Of a stretch of DNA of 64,000 nt, positions 17,921 through 26,461 are shown one piece after another; the stretch's first letter is position 1; each line of letters starts with the position of its first letter. The stretch lies in assembly GCA_023653115.1 (NCBI GenBank), contig JAMNXO010000002.1, forward strand, positions 1 to 64,000, given 5' to 3'. Source of the DNA: Erythrobacter sp. GTDB lineage: Bacteria > Pseudomonadota > Alphaproteobacteria > Sphingomonadales > Sphingomonadaceae. Both the position numbers and the translations under genes were made by a program. The notes below the pieces were generated by a model that made no database searches, was not told where the DNA came from, and worked only from the letters and a program-made list of their open reading frames with translations.

Positions 17921-18457
17921 ATGGCAAGCACCGCGAACGCATTCACCGTCGGCGATTATGTTGTCTACCCGAAGCACGGCGTGGGCCGGGTGATCGAGCT
18001 CCAGAGCGAGGAAATCGCCGGAATGCAGCTCGAACTTTATGTGCTGCGGTTCGAAAAGGAGCGCATGACGCTCCGCGTGCCGGTGGGCAAGGTCGAGTCG
18101 ATCGGGATGCGCAAGCTGTCGTCCGACAAGACGCTCAAGCAGGCGATGGAAACGCTCAAGGGCAAGCCCAAGGTCAAGCGCACCATGTGGTCGCGCCGCG
18201 CGCAGGAATACGAAGCGAAGATCAACTCGGGTGACCTCGTGTCGATCGCCGAAGTGACCCGCGATCTGTTCCGCCCCGAAGACCAGCCCGAGCAGTCCTA
18301 TTCGGAGCGCCAGATCTTCGAAGCGGCCTCCAGCCGCCTCGCCCGCGAACTCGCTGCCATGGAAGAGACGGACGAGCCCACCGCGCTCAACAAGATCCTC
18401 GATGTGCTGCGCGAACACGCTCCGCAATATTACGACACTGCGGCCGAAGAAGCGTAA
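17921..18457 (+). CDS. CarD family transcriptional regulator
   Basis: A 178-residue CarD/CdnL-like protein. The N-terminal RNA polymerase-interacting Tudor-like domain is seen in FTVGDYVVYPKHGVGRVIELQSEEIAG, followed by LRVPVGKV and a helical C-terminal part for promoter DNA (RRAQEYEAKINSGDLVSIAEVTRDL and YSERQIFEAASSRLARELA). CarD proteins bind RNA polymerase beta and stabilise open complexes at rRNA and other promoters. The ATG at 17921 is preceded by aaagga. A well-formed terminator follows. Confidence 0.95.
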   Translation: MASTANAFTVGDYVVYPKHGVGRVIELQSEEIAGMQLELYVLRFEKERMTLRVPVGKVESIGMRKLSSDKTLKQAMETLKGKPKVKRTMWSRRAQEYEAKINSGDLVSIAEVTRDLFRPEDQPEQSYSERQIFEAASSRLARELAAMEETDEPTALNKILDVLREHAPQYYDTAAEEA

Positions 18458-18487
18458 GCTTCCCGCGCCTCGGGCCAATACAACAAG

Positions 18488-18514
18488 GGGTCGTCCTTCG
18501 GGGCGGCCCTTTTT
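18488..18514 (+). terminator. intrinsic terminator of carD
   Basis: gggtcgtc and ggcggccc pair over eight positions (with GU pairs) around a cttcg-type loop, and the stem is followed by ttttt. It lies 30 bases after the carD stop. Confidence 0.8.
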
Positions 18515-18600
18515 GTTTGGGCGTGCCACAGCGCTTGTGCGGAGCGGATGGGTGTATTATATCAGCAATACGCCGAAAGGCCCCCACAGGGAGAGATTGC

Positions 18601-19413
18601 ATGTTCACATCGTCTGCCACGCGCCTTGCCGCGCTCGCCGCCGCCGTTTCTGCCCTCGCGCTGGCAGGGTGTGACAGCGCGGATGTCGAAATCAACGGCC
18701 AGAAGGGCGTGCCCCTGTCCGAGATCGAAATCGCCGGCCCGCCGCCGTCCGAAGTGTTCCTCGCCTCGGGCGACAATGTGATCCTGACCGAAGGCGAGAC
18801 CTTCGCGATCACGGTGGAAGGCCCCGACACCGAAAGCCTGCGCTTCGTGCGCGACAAGGACCTGATCGGCATCACCCGCGAGAACGGCTGGAGCGGCGAG
18901 AGCAGCGCCACCATCCGCATCACCATGCCCGCTCCCAGGGAGCTGGTGATCGGCGGCAGCGGCACGATCACCGCCCCGGTGCTGGCGAGCGAGGCCGATA
19001 TCAATATCGGCGGCAAGGGGACGATCGAATTCGGCCAGTTCGCAGGCCAGACACTGGGCATCAACATCGGCGGCAGCGGGACTGTCAAAGGCGCCGGCAC
19101 CGCCAAGGAGCTCGACATCCTGATAGGCGGCAGCGGCGATATCATCATGCCGAGCCTCAAGGCCGACAAGGCCGAAGTGACCATCGGCGGACAAGGTGAT
19201 GTGGCCTTTGCCTCGGATGGCACGGTCGAGGCCAAGATCGCCGGATCGGGCGCGGTGAATGTGTCGGGCAATGCCAAGTGCACGGTCGAAGCGTTCGGCT
19301 CGGGCACGCTCACCTGTTCGCCGACCAGCGCCGGCGCAGCGCCCGCGCTTCCGGCCGCAGCAGCCTCGCCAGCGGCAACGGGTGTTCAGGCTGCGGCAAA
19401 ATCCGCAGAATAG
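18601..19413 (+). CDS. DUF2807 (head GIN domain) lipoprotein
   Basis: A 270-residue predicted lipoprotein. The signal peptide ends in a lipobox LALAGC (Cys about residue 23). The mature protein consists of glycine-rich beta-helix repeats such as VIGGSGTITAPVLASEADINIGGKGTIEF and LDILIGGSGDIIMPSL, the putative auto-transporter adhesin head GIN domain (DUF2807). It ends in an Ala/Pro-rich tail. The position is probably periplasmic or outer-membrane attached. The function of the family is not established. The next gene encodes another small lipoprotein. Confidence 0.85.
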   Translation: MFTSSATRLAALAAAVSALALAGCDSADVEINGQKGVPLSEIEIAGPPPSEVFLASGDNVILTEGETFAITVEGPDTESLRFVRDKDLIGITRENGWSGESSATIRITMPAPRELVIGGSGTITAPVLASEADINIGGKGTIEFGQFAGQTLGINIGGSGTVKGAGTAKELDILIGGSGDIIMPSLKADKAEVTIGGQGDVAFASDGTVEAKIAGSGAVNVSGNAKCTVEAFGSGTLTCSPTSAGAAPALPAAAASPAATGVQAAAKSAE

Positions 19414-19453
19414 GGTTTGCATTCAGGCAAGCCGTGGGTGACATAACGTCCCC

Positions 19454-19786
19454 ATGCGCACGTCCTCTCTTGCGGCCCTGGCCCTCGCTTCGCTTGCCCT
19501 GCAGGGCTGTCTTGCCCGTGCGGCGGTCGATGTTGTCACCTTGCCGGTCAAGGTTGTCAGCGCCGGGGTCGATGCCGCGACGGAAAGCCAGTCCGAAGCC
19601 GACGAGAAGCGCGGCCGCGAAATCCGCAAGCGCGAGGAGCGGCTCGGCGAGCTCGAACGCGAATACGACAAGGCGATGGAGCGCTGCGGTGACGGCGATG
19701 ATGAAGCCTGCGACCGCGCCCAGACACTGCGCGCCGAACAGAAAGCGCTGATGGAGCGCGTGCCGGTGGAGCCGGAGGACGATTAA
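19454..19786 (+). CDS. small predicted lipoprotein with charged helix
   Basis: A 110-residue protein with a signal peptide and lipobox LALQGC (Cys about residue 19). The mature part is mostly one highly charged helix (ESQSEADEKRGREIRKREER and onward to YDKAMERCGDGDDEACDRAQ) and is likely a coiled coil. Two further cysteines flank an acidic GDGDDEA stretch. No family is recognised. It may be co-transcribed with the upstream GIN-domain lipoprotein 40 bases away. Confidence 0.7.
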   Translation: MRTSSLAALALASLALQGCLARAAVDVVTLPVKVVSAGVDAATESQSEADEKRGREIRKREERLGELEREYDKAMERCGDGDDEACDRAQTLRAEQKALMERVPVEPEDD

Positions 19787-19791
19787 GCCGT

Positions 19792-20712
19792 CTAGGCCGC
19801 CGCCCGTCGCAACCGGTCGTTGATCGCCCGGCCCACGCCCGCCTCGGGCACCGGAGCAACCGCGATGCGCGGCTGGGCAGCCCGCGCCGCCTCGTGCAGA
19901 CAGGCATAGAGCCGCGCTGCTGCCTCATCGACGTCGCCGCTCGCTGACAGCGTGCAGTCACCCTGCACTATCCCGAAACCGATGAGATATTCGTCCGGCT
20001 CCGCAGCCGCCGCATTGAGCCGCAGCGGCTTTCCCGGCGCATAATGGCTCGCAAGCTGACCCGGAGCTTCGATGCCCGCGCCCTCCGCCGCCCGCGTCCC
20101 CAATGACAATGGCCCCGGACGCAGTTCTTCCACGCTCCCGTCTGCGCGCACCGCCACGATAGTCGATTCCACGCCAGCAAGGCACGGCCCGCCATCGAGC
20201 ACCATGTCGATCCGTCCGTCGAGCGAGGCGAGCACGTGCGCGGCGCAGGTGGGGCTGATGAACCCGCTGCGGTTGGCAGACGGCGCGGCCAACGGAAAAT
20301 CCACCGCCGCCAGCAGTTCGCGCATCACCGGATGGGCGGGCGCGCGCAGAGCGATGGTCGGCAAGCCCGCACTCACCGCAGCAGCCAGCGACGCCTCCTT
20401 GCGGCGCGGGACCACCAGCGTCAGCGGGCCGGGCCAATGCGCGGCGGCCAGCGCCAGCGCAGCAGGCGAAAGCTCGGCATAGCGCGCGGCCTGCTCCACA
20501 CCTTGCACATGGACGATCAGCGGATTGAAATCGGGGCGGCCCTTGGCGGCATAAATCTTCGCCACCGCCTCGGCACTGTCAGCCCGCGCGGCGAGGCCGT
20601 AAACCGTCTCGGTCGGCACCGCGACGAGCCCGCCTGATTCGAGGATTCGCGCCGCTTCCGCGATCCCTTCGGCGTCTGCCAGCCGCACTTCCGTAACGTT
20701 CTTGCCGCTCAT
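19792..20712 (-). CDS. tsaC: L-threonylcarbamoyladenylate synthase (TsaC/Sua5)
   Basis: Makes threonylcarbamoyl-AMP from threonine, bicarbonate and ATP for t6A37 modification of tRNAs reading ANN codons. The YrdC domain covers the first 200 residues (ESGGLVAVPTETVYGLAARA; IYAAKGRPDFNPLIVHV; PSANRSGFISPT). The 306-residue length shows the additional C-terminal Sua5 domain, with the linker SLGTRAAEGAGIEAPGQLASHYAPGKPL. It is convergent with the lipoprotein gene, with the stops only a few bases apart, and divergent from the acyl-CoA dehydrogenase. Confidence 0.95.
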   Translation of the reverse strand: MSGKNVTEVRLADAEGIAEAARILESGGLVAVPTETVYGLAARADSAEAVAKIYAAKGRPDFNPLIVHVQGVEQAARYAELSPAALALAAAHWPGPLTLVVPRRKEASLAAAVSAGLPTIALRAPAHPVMRELLAAVDFPLAAPSANRSGFISPTCAAHVLASLDGRIDMVLDGGPCLAGVESTIVAVRADGSVEELRPGPLSLGTRAAEGAGIEAPGQLASHYAPGKPLRLNAAAAEPDEYLIGFGIVQGDCTLSASGDVDEAAARLYACLHEAARAAQPRIAVAPVPEAGVGRAINDRLRRAAA

Positions 20713-20786
20713 GCCCCGGCGCTATATTCAAACCCCCGCCGTGCCAAGTCCGCGCGGCCAATACCCATCCGAAGGACGCCCCTCAC

Positions 20787-22529
20787 GTGACCCCCTACAC
20801 CCCGCCGACCGCCGACCAGCTGCTTGCCATCCGCGTCAATGCCGGGATCGACGAGTTGGCGCAAAGCGAACGCTTCGCCCACGCCGAACCCGATCTGGTC
20901 GAAGCGATTGTCGAAGGCGTGGGGCAGTTCGCAGCCGGCGAGTTCGCGCCGCTCAACCGCATCGGCGACCTGGAAGGCGCGAAGCTGGAGAACGGCGTCG
21001 TGCGCCTGCCCGAAGGTTTCGATGCGGCCTACAAGGCCTATGTCGAGCAGGGCTGGAACGCGATTGCCTCGCCGGTAGAGCATGGCGGACAGGGCCTGCC
21101 CTTCACCCTGTCGTGCAACGTGCTGGAGAACCTCGGCGCGGCCAACATGGCCTTCACGCTGCTCCCCATGCTCTCGGTCGGCGCGATCGAGGCGCTGGAG
21201 CACCACGGTAGCAAGGATCAGCAGGCGATGTATCTGCCCAAGCTGGTGAGCGGGCAGTGGTCGGGCACGATGAACCTCACCGAACCGGGCGCAGGCAGTG
21301 ATGTCGGCGCGCTGCGCACCACCGCGGTTCCGATCGAAAGCGGGGCGCATGCGGGCAAGTATCTGATTACCGGCCAGAAGATCTACATCACCTGGGGCGA
21401 GCATGATCTGGCTGACAACATCATCCATCTGGTGCTGGCACGTCTGCCCGATGCGTCCGAAGGCTCGCGCGGGATTTCGCTGTTCGCGGTGCCCAAGTAT
21501 CACGTGAACCACGATGGCTCGCTCGGCCCGCGCAATGATCTGCGCTGCGTCAGCCTTGAACACAAGCTCGGGATCAACGCCTCGCCCACCTGCGTGATGA
21601 GCTACGGCGACAATGGCGAATGCATCGGCGAACTGGTCGGCCATCCCAACAAGGGGCTCGCGGCGATGTTCACGATGATGAACAATGCGCGCATCAACGT
21701 CGGCAATCAGGGCAACCAGATCGCCGAACGCGCCACCCAGCAGGCGCTCGCCTATGCGCGGGACCGGATCCAGTCGGCGCGCGCCGGTTCGCCAGACAAG
21801 ACTCCGGTGGCGATCATCGAACATCCCGATGTGCGCCGCATGATCCTGCGCATGAAGGCGCTCACCGAAGGCAGCCGCGCACTGCTCTATTACTGCGCGG
21901 GGCAAGTCGATCGCGGCAATCTCGGGGACGAGGCGGCGAAGAACCGTGCCGAGATCATCGTGCCGCTGCTCAAGGCATGGGGCACGGATATCGGCGTGGA
22001 AGTGGCCGGGCTCGGCATCCAGATCCACGGCGGGATGGGCTTTGTCGAGGAAACCGGCGCCGCCCAGCACTGGCGCGATTCGCGCATCGCTCCGATCTAC
22101 GAAGGCACCAACGGCATTCAGGCGGCGGACCTTGTCACCCGCAAGCTCGGGCTGGACGGCGGCGAGGCCATGCTCGCGCTGTTTGCTGGCATCGCGCGCG
22201 ACGCGGCGGGCGAACCCGCCCTCGCCAGCCTTGCGCAGGAATGTGCGCGGATCGCCCGCTGGATGCGCGATGAAGCGAGCCTCGATGATCGCCTCGCAGG
22301 CAGCGTGCCGTTCTGCACCATGGCTGCGGTGACAGTCGCCGGGTGGCAGCTGATGAAGCAGGCCGCCGCGGTGGCCGCAGGTGCCGCGCCGTCGCTCAGC
22401 GCGACCAAGCCGGTGACGGTGCGGTTCTTCCTCGACCGGATCGTGCCCGAAGCCGCGGGCCTCGCTGCTGGCGCGACCGCGGGGGCCGACGGGCTCTACA
22501 CCCTGCCCGCCGAAGCCTTGGTCGGCTGA
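20787..22529 (+). CDS. acyl-CoA dehydrogenase
   Basis: FAD-dependent acyl-CoA dehydrogenase of 580 residues, starting at a GTG preceded by gaagga. The FAD/substrate motifs are present: MNLTEPGAGSDVGALRTTA and QIHGGMGFVEETGAAQHWRDSRIAPIYEGTNGIQA. The larger size and C-terminal extension fit the group of long-chain or 3-methylmercaptopropionyl-CoA dehydrogenase-like enzymes often mis-named DmdC. The substrate cannot be fixed without beta-oxidation neighbours, and none are adjacent. The next gene begins one base after its stop. Confidence 0.9.
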   Translation: MTPYTPPTADQLLAIRVNAGIDELAQSERFAHAEPDLVEAIVEGVGQFAAGEFAPLNRIGDLEGAKLENGVVRLPEGFDAAYKAYVEQGWNAIASPVEHGGQGLPFTLSCNVLENLGAANMAFTLLPMLSVGAIEALEHHGSKDQQAMYLPKLVSGQWSGTMNLTEPGAGSDVGALRTTAVPIESGAHAGKYLITGQKIYITWGEHDLADNIIHLVLARLPDASEGSRGISLFAVPKYHVNHDGSLGPRNDLRCVSLEHKLGINASPTCVMSYGDNGECIGELVGHPNKGLAAMFTMMNNARINVGNQGNQIAERATQQALAYARDRIQSARAGSPDKTPVAIIEHPDVRRMILRMKALTEGSRALLYYCAGQVDRGNLGDEAAKNRAEIIVPLLKAWGTDIGVEVAGLGIQIHGGMGFVEETGAAQHWRDSRIAPIYEGTNGIQAADLVTRKLGLDGGEAMLALFAGIARDAAGEPALASLAQECARIARWMRDEASLDDRLAGSVPFCTMAAVTVAGWQLMKQAAAVAAGAAPSLSATKPVTVRFFLDRIVPEAAGLAAGATAGADGLYTLPAEALVG

Positions 22530-22530
22530 C

Positions 22531-23349
22531 ATGGCCGGCGGGGACGAGTTGGCGCGCATCGCCGCCGCGCTTGAGCGGCTCGCGCCCCCGCCCCCGCCGC
22601 CGACCGACTGGTGCGCCGCGCCAGCCTATGTGTGGGAAGGCGCGCAGGCGCGGGCTGTGCCGGAGCTGGACGCGCTGCCGCTGGATGCGCTCCACGGGAT
22701 CAACGCGCAGAAGATCGCGCTGCGCGGCAATTGCGCCCGCCTTGCATCAGGAGCAGCGGCGCATGATGTGCTGCTGTGGGGCGCACGCGGCATGGGCAAA
22801 TCGGCGCTGGTGCGTGCGGCCGTCGCCGCAGTGCAGGCTGAACAACCGGCGGCGCTGGCGCTGGTGCAGCTGGCCCCCGGCACACTGCCGACCTTCCCCG
22901 CGCTGATCGCCGAACTGGCCGCGCAGCCCCGCGCCTTCCTGCTGTTCATCGACGATCTCGGCTTTGGCGCGGATGGGCGGGCAGAGATGCTTGCGCTCAG
23001 GAGCCTGCTTGATGGCGGGGTCGCCCCGCGTCCGCCGCATATCCGCCTCGCCGTGACCGCCAACCGCCGTTCCGTCGTCGAGCGCGAGGACACGTCCGCC
23101 GCGATGCATGAACGCGACGAGCGTGACGATGCGCTGGCGCTGGTGGATCGGTTCGGTCTGACGCTGGGCTTCCACCCGGCGGACAAGGACACCTACCTTG
23201 CGATCCTGGCGAGCTACACCGCGCCGCTGGGGATCGCATTCGATGCCGAAGAAGCAATGGCCTTCGCGATCCAGCGCGGCAACCGTTCAGGCCGCACCGC
23301 GCTGCAATTCGCGACCGAACTGGCGGGGCGCGCTGGGCTGACGCTTTAG
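22531..23349 (+). CDS. DUF815 family AAA-type ATPase
   Basis: A 272-residue P-loop ATPase. The Walker A motif WGARGMGKSALVRA is around residue 86, Walker B is FLLFIDDLGFG, and sensor-like segments ANRRSVVERED and GNRSGRTALQFATEL follow. This is the DUF815 pattern, an uncharacterised AAA family found widely in proteobacteria, in which the P-loop follows a short proline-rich N-terminus. It is placed directly after the acyl-CoA dehydrogenase stop and is probably co-transcribed with it, though the functional link is unclear. Confidence 0.85.
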   Translation: MAGGDELARIAAALERLAPPPPPPTDWCAAPAYVWEGAQARAVPELDALPLDALHGINAQKIALRGNCARLASGAAAHDVLLWGARGMGKSALVRAAVAAVQAEQPAALALVQLAPGTLPTFPALIAELAAQPRAFLLFIDDLGFGADGRAEMLALRSLLDGGVAPRPPHIRLAVTANRRSVVEREDTSAAMHERDERDDALALVDRFGLTLGFHPADKDTYLAILASYTAPLGIAFDAEEAMAFAIQRGNRSGRTALQFATELAGRAGLTL

Positions 23350-23367
23350 GGTTTCAGACCACCCGCT

Positions 23368-24852
23368 CTAATTAACCTGCTGCCCCGCCTGCTGGCGCAG
23401 GTAATCTTCCTCGAAAGTCTTGCGCGGGTCTTTCAGCCCACGGATCGGGGGCAGCTTCTCGCTCACCAGCCGCGCAATCCCGGGCGCGGGCGAGGCCGTG
23501 GGCGAGCGCACCCGCCAGATAATCCCCGCCGTATCGTCCGACACCAGCAGCGCGCCATCCTTGGCCCATTCGACCCAGGTCGGCCGGCCGCGGGTGGTGC
23601 CATCGGCTTTCAGGAAGTCCGTCAGCACCGGCACCGGCTTGCCCGCCGGATTGCCGAGCTTGTCGAACGCCACATAGACCACGTCATAGCCCGAAGGCGG
23701 CTTGCGGTTCCACGAGCCGTGCCGCGCGATAAAGGCACCGGCGGCGAATTTCTCGCCCATCACATGGCCTTCCCTGGCGAACACCAGCCCGAGCGCCGCC
23801 ACGTGCGGGCCCATCGCGTAAACCGGCTTGCGGGTATATTCCTGCATGAACTTGGGCATCGGCGCTTCGACCCGGCGATCGAAGTTTTCCTTGTAGTAGA
23901 TCCACGGCCAGCCGTACTGCGCGCCCACCGGCACATTGGTGAGGTAATCGGGCACCAGATCGGAACCGAGCATGTCGCGCTCGTTCACCGTGGTCCACAG
24001 CTCGCCGGTCCAGGGGCTGAAATCGAGCCCGTTGGGATTGCGCAGGCCAACGGCGTATTGGCGCTGGCGTTTGGTCTCGAGATTATACTCCCAGATCATC
24101 GCGCGGCCTTCCTCGGCCCCCATCCCCTGCTCGCCAATATTGCTGGCGGAGCCGACCGCGACGAACAGGCTCGTGCCGTCGGGGGAGATTTCCATGTTGC
24201 GCATCCAGTGATTGCCGCCCGCAGGCAGATCCATCAGCTTGCGCGGCGTGCCCGTCACCGCATCGCTGCCGAGCGTATAGGGGAAGGCCAGCACGGCATT
24301 GTGATTGGCGACATAGAGCGTGTCATCCTGCCAGCTCATGCCGGAGGGCGAATCGAGACCTTCTTCGAGGAGCACCTTGGTGGTTTCGGCCGAGCCATTG
24401 CCGTCCTCGTCGCGCAGCAGCACGATCTGGTTGGGCGATTCGCCGGCGGAACCGGCTTTCTCGAACAGGATTGCGGCAATCCAGCCCTCGATCGTGGCCA
24501 TGATCCCGCCGCCGCCGCCGCCTTCGCTCTTGGGCGCGCGGGTGAGGGTTGCCAGCACATCACCATTGGGCAGCGCGTAGAGGATGCGCGGATGCTCCAG
24601 CCCTTCGGCAAAGCGCACCACTTCCAGCCCTTCGGCAGCGGTTGGCGCCTCGCCCGCTTTCCAGCCCACCGGCTCGGCGATCTGCACCGTCGGGAAAGAC
24701 TGCGGATCGCCCTCCTGCAACACCGGTTCGGTGCCCGCGACCTCTTCGACCGAGAGATCGGCGGTGTCTCCCCGGGCGAGGAACCAGAAGGCCCCGCCTG
24801 CGAGAAGGAGAATGATGCCAAGGGCGATTGCGATTTTGCGGAAAAAAGCCAT
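23368..24852 (-). CDS. PQQ-dependent sugar dehydrogenase-like protein (sorbosone dehydrogenase family)
   Basis: An exported six-bladed beta-propeller of 494 residues. A membrane/signal segment (RKIAIALGIILLLAGGAFWFLA) starts the protein; then come LEVVRFAEGLEHPRILYALPNGDVLATLTRAPK, ALPYTLG-like propeller repeats, VGSASNIGEQGMGAEEGRAMI, YAVGLRNPNGLDFSPWTGELW and FIARHGSWNRKPPSGYDVVYV. These match the glucose/sorbosone dehydrogenase (GSDH) family, which binds PQQ and calcium. PQQ synthesis genes are not in the window. The ATG at 24852 was chosen because it begins at the signal peptide. Confidence 0.85.
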   Translation of the reverse strand: MAFFRKIAIALGIILLLAGGAFWFLARGDTADLSVEEVAGTEPVLQEGDPQSFPTVQIAEPVGWKAGEAPTAAEGLEVVRFAEGLEHPRILYALPNGDVLATLTRAPKSEGGGGGGIMATIEGWIAAILFEKAGSAGESPNQIVLLRDEDGNGSAETTKVLLEEGLDSPSGMSWQDDTLYVANHNAVLAFPYTLGSDAVTGTPRKLMDLPAGGNHWMRNMEISPDGTSLFVAVGSASNIGEQGMGAEEGRAMIWEYNLETKRQRQYAVGLRNPNGLDFSPWTGELWTTVNERDMLGSDLVPDYLTNVPVGAQYGWPWIYYKENFDRRVEAPMPKFMQEYTRKPVYAMGPHVAALGLVFAREGHVMGEKFAAGAFIARHGSWNRKPPSGYDVVYVAFDKLGNPAGKPVPVLTDFLKADGTTRGRPTWVEWAKDGALLVSDDTAGIIWRVRSPTASPAPGIARLVSEKLPPIRGLKDPRKTFEEDYLRQQAGQQVN

Positions 24853-24916
24853 GTGGGGGGAGATAGAGCCGCCTCGCCCGCGCGGCAACACACAAGCTTT
24901 GAAGGCCGCACCGTCG

Positions 24917-25417
24917 ATGTATGATTTCAAGCCCGCCGCCCCGCTTCCCGCAGCGGAACTTTACCGCGAATTGCTCGGCGCGGCCGAGGCGCTGACGGCG
25001 GGTGAGCCCGATGGCATCGCCAACATGGCCAATGTCGCCGCGCTTTTGTGGGAATTCCTGCCAGACCTGAACTGGGCGGGCTTCTACCGCACCGCGCCCA
25101 CCAAGGACGGTGCGGGCAGCGAGCTGGTGCTCGGGCCATTTGTCGGGCGGCCCGCCTGCATCCGCATTCCCTTTGGCGTGGGCGTGTGCGGGGCAGCGGC
25201 GGAAAGTCGCGCCGCGCAACTTGTCGAAGATGTCCACGCCTTCCCGGGCCACATTGCCTGCGACGCGGCGAGCGCGAGCGAGCTGGTGGTGCCGGTGCTG
25301 CGCGATGGCGCGGTGATCGCGGTGATCGATCTCGACAGCCCCACCCCCGCCCGCTTTACCGAGGCCGACCGGGAAGGCGTCACCGCGCTGGCAGCCCTGC
25401 TCGCCCCGCGTATCTGA
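24917..25417 (+). CDS. msrC: free methionine-(R)-sulfoxide reductase (GAF domain, fRMsr)
   Basis: A 166-residue single GAF-domain enzyme that reduces free methionine-R-sulfoxide. The three cysteines used in catalysis are in place: PACIRIPFGVGVCG supplies two and FPGHIACDAAS the third. LNWAGFYR and DVHAFPGH are family hallmarks, and SELVVPVLRDGAVIAVIDLDS closes the fold. It is divergent from the sugar dehydrogenase and shares a short upstream region. It is a protective enzyme for oxidative stress in the cytoplasm. Confidence 0.92.
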   Translation: MYDFKPAAPLPAAELYRELLGAAEALTAGEPDGIANMANVAALLWEFLPDLNWAGFYRTAPTKDGAGSELVLGPFVGRPACIRIPFGVGVCGAAAESRAAQLVEDVHAFPGHIACDAASASELVVPVLRDGAVIAVIDLDSPTPARFTEADREGVTALAALLAPRI

Positions 25418-25545
25418 CAGCATCCCGCCCCCGGGGCTTCCCGAAACGGGACAGCCCCCACACCCTGCTTGGGAGCGAGGGCGAGTCGATGGTAGGCTTT
25501 TGCTAACCATCCGCCGTGCCCGGCTGATCCAGGGGAAAATTGCCC

Positions 25546-26355
25546 ATGCTCAAGCTGCCGACCACCCTTCCGCTCGCCGCGCTTGCGCTGGCCTTGCCTG
25601 CGCTGGCAAATGCCCAGAATTACAGTGATTTGCCGCCGCTCGCGCCGATGAGCGAAGCCGAGGTTCGCAGCCTCCCCGCAGAGTATCGCACCGCGCCGGC
25701 CACCACGCGGACCGTGACCGAGACGACCGAAACCGTGATCGATGCCAACGGGGTCGAAACCATCACCCGCACCCGCCGGATCGATCTGCCAGCTGCGCCG
25801 CAGGGCTATGCGCCGGCCTACGCGCCCTCCTATGCGCCGGTGGTGTTCGAGCGCGATCAATGGCTCGACGAATGCCGCCGCCGCACGGCGGGCAAGGACA
25901 AGGACGATACCGGCGCAATCATCGGCGGCTTGCTCGGCGCGATTGCTGGCGGCTTTGCCGGCTACGAAATCGCCGGCGTGGGTGACCGCGTGCTCGGCAC
26001 CGTGCTTGGCGTGGGTGGCGGCGGGCTGATCGGCGGCTTGCTCGGCAGCCTGTTCGATGGCGATGACGACGCGGACCGCTACGACTGCGAAGCCGCGCTC
26101 GACACCTATCTTTCGCAATACGGCACGTCCGCCGCCTATCCCGGCGCGCGCAGCGCCAGCCGCGAGATCCCCTATCCCACCTATGGCTACGCCTATGCTC
26201 CGCCGCAAATGGTGATGGTGCCGGTGCGCAGCGAGGTGCCACAGCAGGTCGTGGTGCGCGAGACCGAGCGGTACGAGACCTACACCGTCCCCGGCGCAGC
26301 GCGGATCATTCCGGCCCCGCGCCCCTCGCCCAAGATGATCAAAGGCGGCAACTAA
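25546..26355 (+). CDS. exported glycine-zipper protein
   Basis: A 269-residue protein with a signal peptide (likely cleavage after ALANA, about residue 23). The middle contains two glycine-zipper membrane segments, DTGAIIGGLLGAIAGGFAG and GTVLGVGGGGLIGGLLGSL, the glycine-zipper 2TM pattern of outer-membrane or periplasmic lipoprotein-like proteins. The N-terminal mature part is Thr-rich (ATTRTVTETTETV) and the end is Tyr/Pro-rich. No precise function. The ATG at 25546 is preferred to a TTG six bases upstream. A strong terminator follows. Confidence 0.75.
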   Translation: MLKLPTTLPLAALALALPALANAQNYSDLPPLAPMSEAEVRSLPAEYRTAPATTRTVTETTETVIDANGVETITRTRRIDLPAAPQGYAPAYAPSYAPVVFERDQWLDECRRRTAGKDKDDTGAIIGGLLGAIAGGFAGYEIAGVGDRVLGTVLGVGGGGLIGGLLGSLFDGDDDADRYDCEAALDTYLSQYGTSAAYPGARSASREIPYPTYGYAYAPPQMVMVPVRSEVPQQVVVRETERYETYTVPGAARIIPAPRPSPKMIKGGN

Positions 26356-26389
26356 GGCGCGCGGCGCTCGCTTGCGGGTGAGCGATACG

Positions 26390-26434
26390 AAAAGCCCCGC
26401 AGAAGTTGCGTAAGGCGACTTTTGCGGGGCTTTT
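26390..26434. terminator. bidirectional intrinsic terminator between the glycine-zipper gene and parB
   Basis: aaaagccccgcagaagt and its near-complement acttttgcggggctttt form a long stem with A-rich and T-rich flanks on the two sides, so it can stop transcription from both convergent genes. Confidence 0.88.
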
Positions 26435-26461
26435 GGTTGAGGTGCGGCGTGCGGGAGGCGA

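Noticed and set aside
20709-22559. A 616-codon open frame antisense to the acyl-CoA dehydrogenase
   Set aside because: It covers a clear enzyme gene on the other strand and has no domain or plausible start site; a GC-rich shadow.
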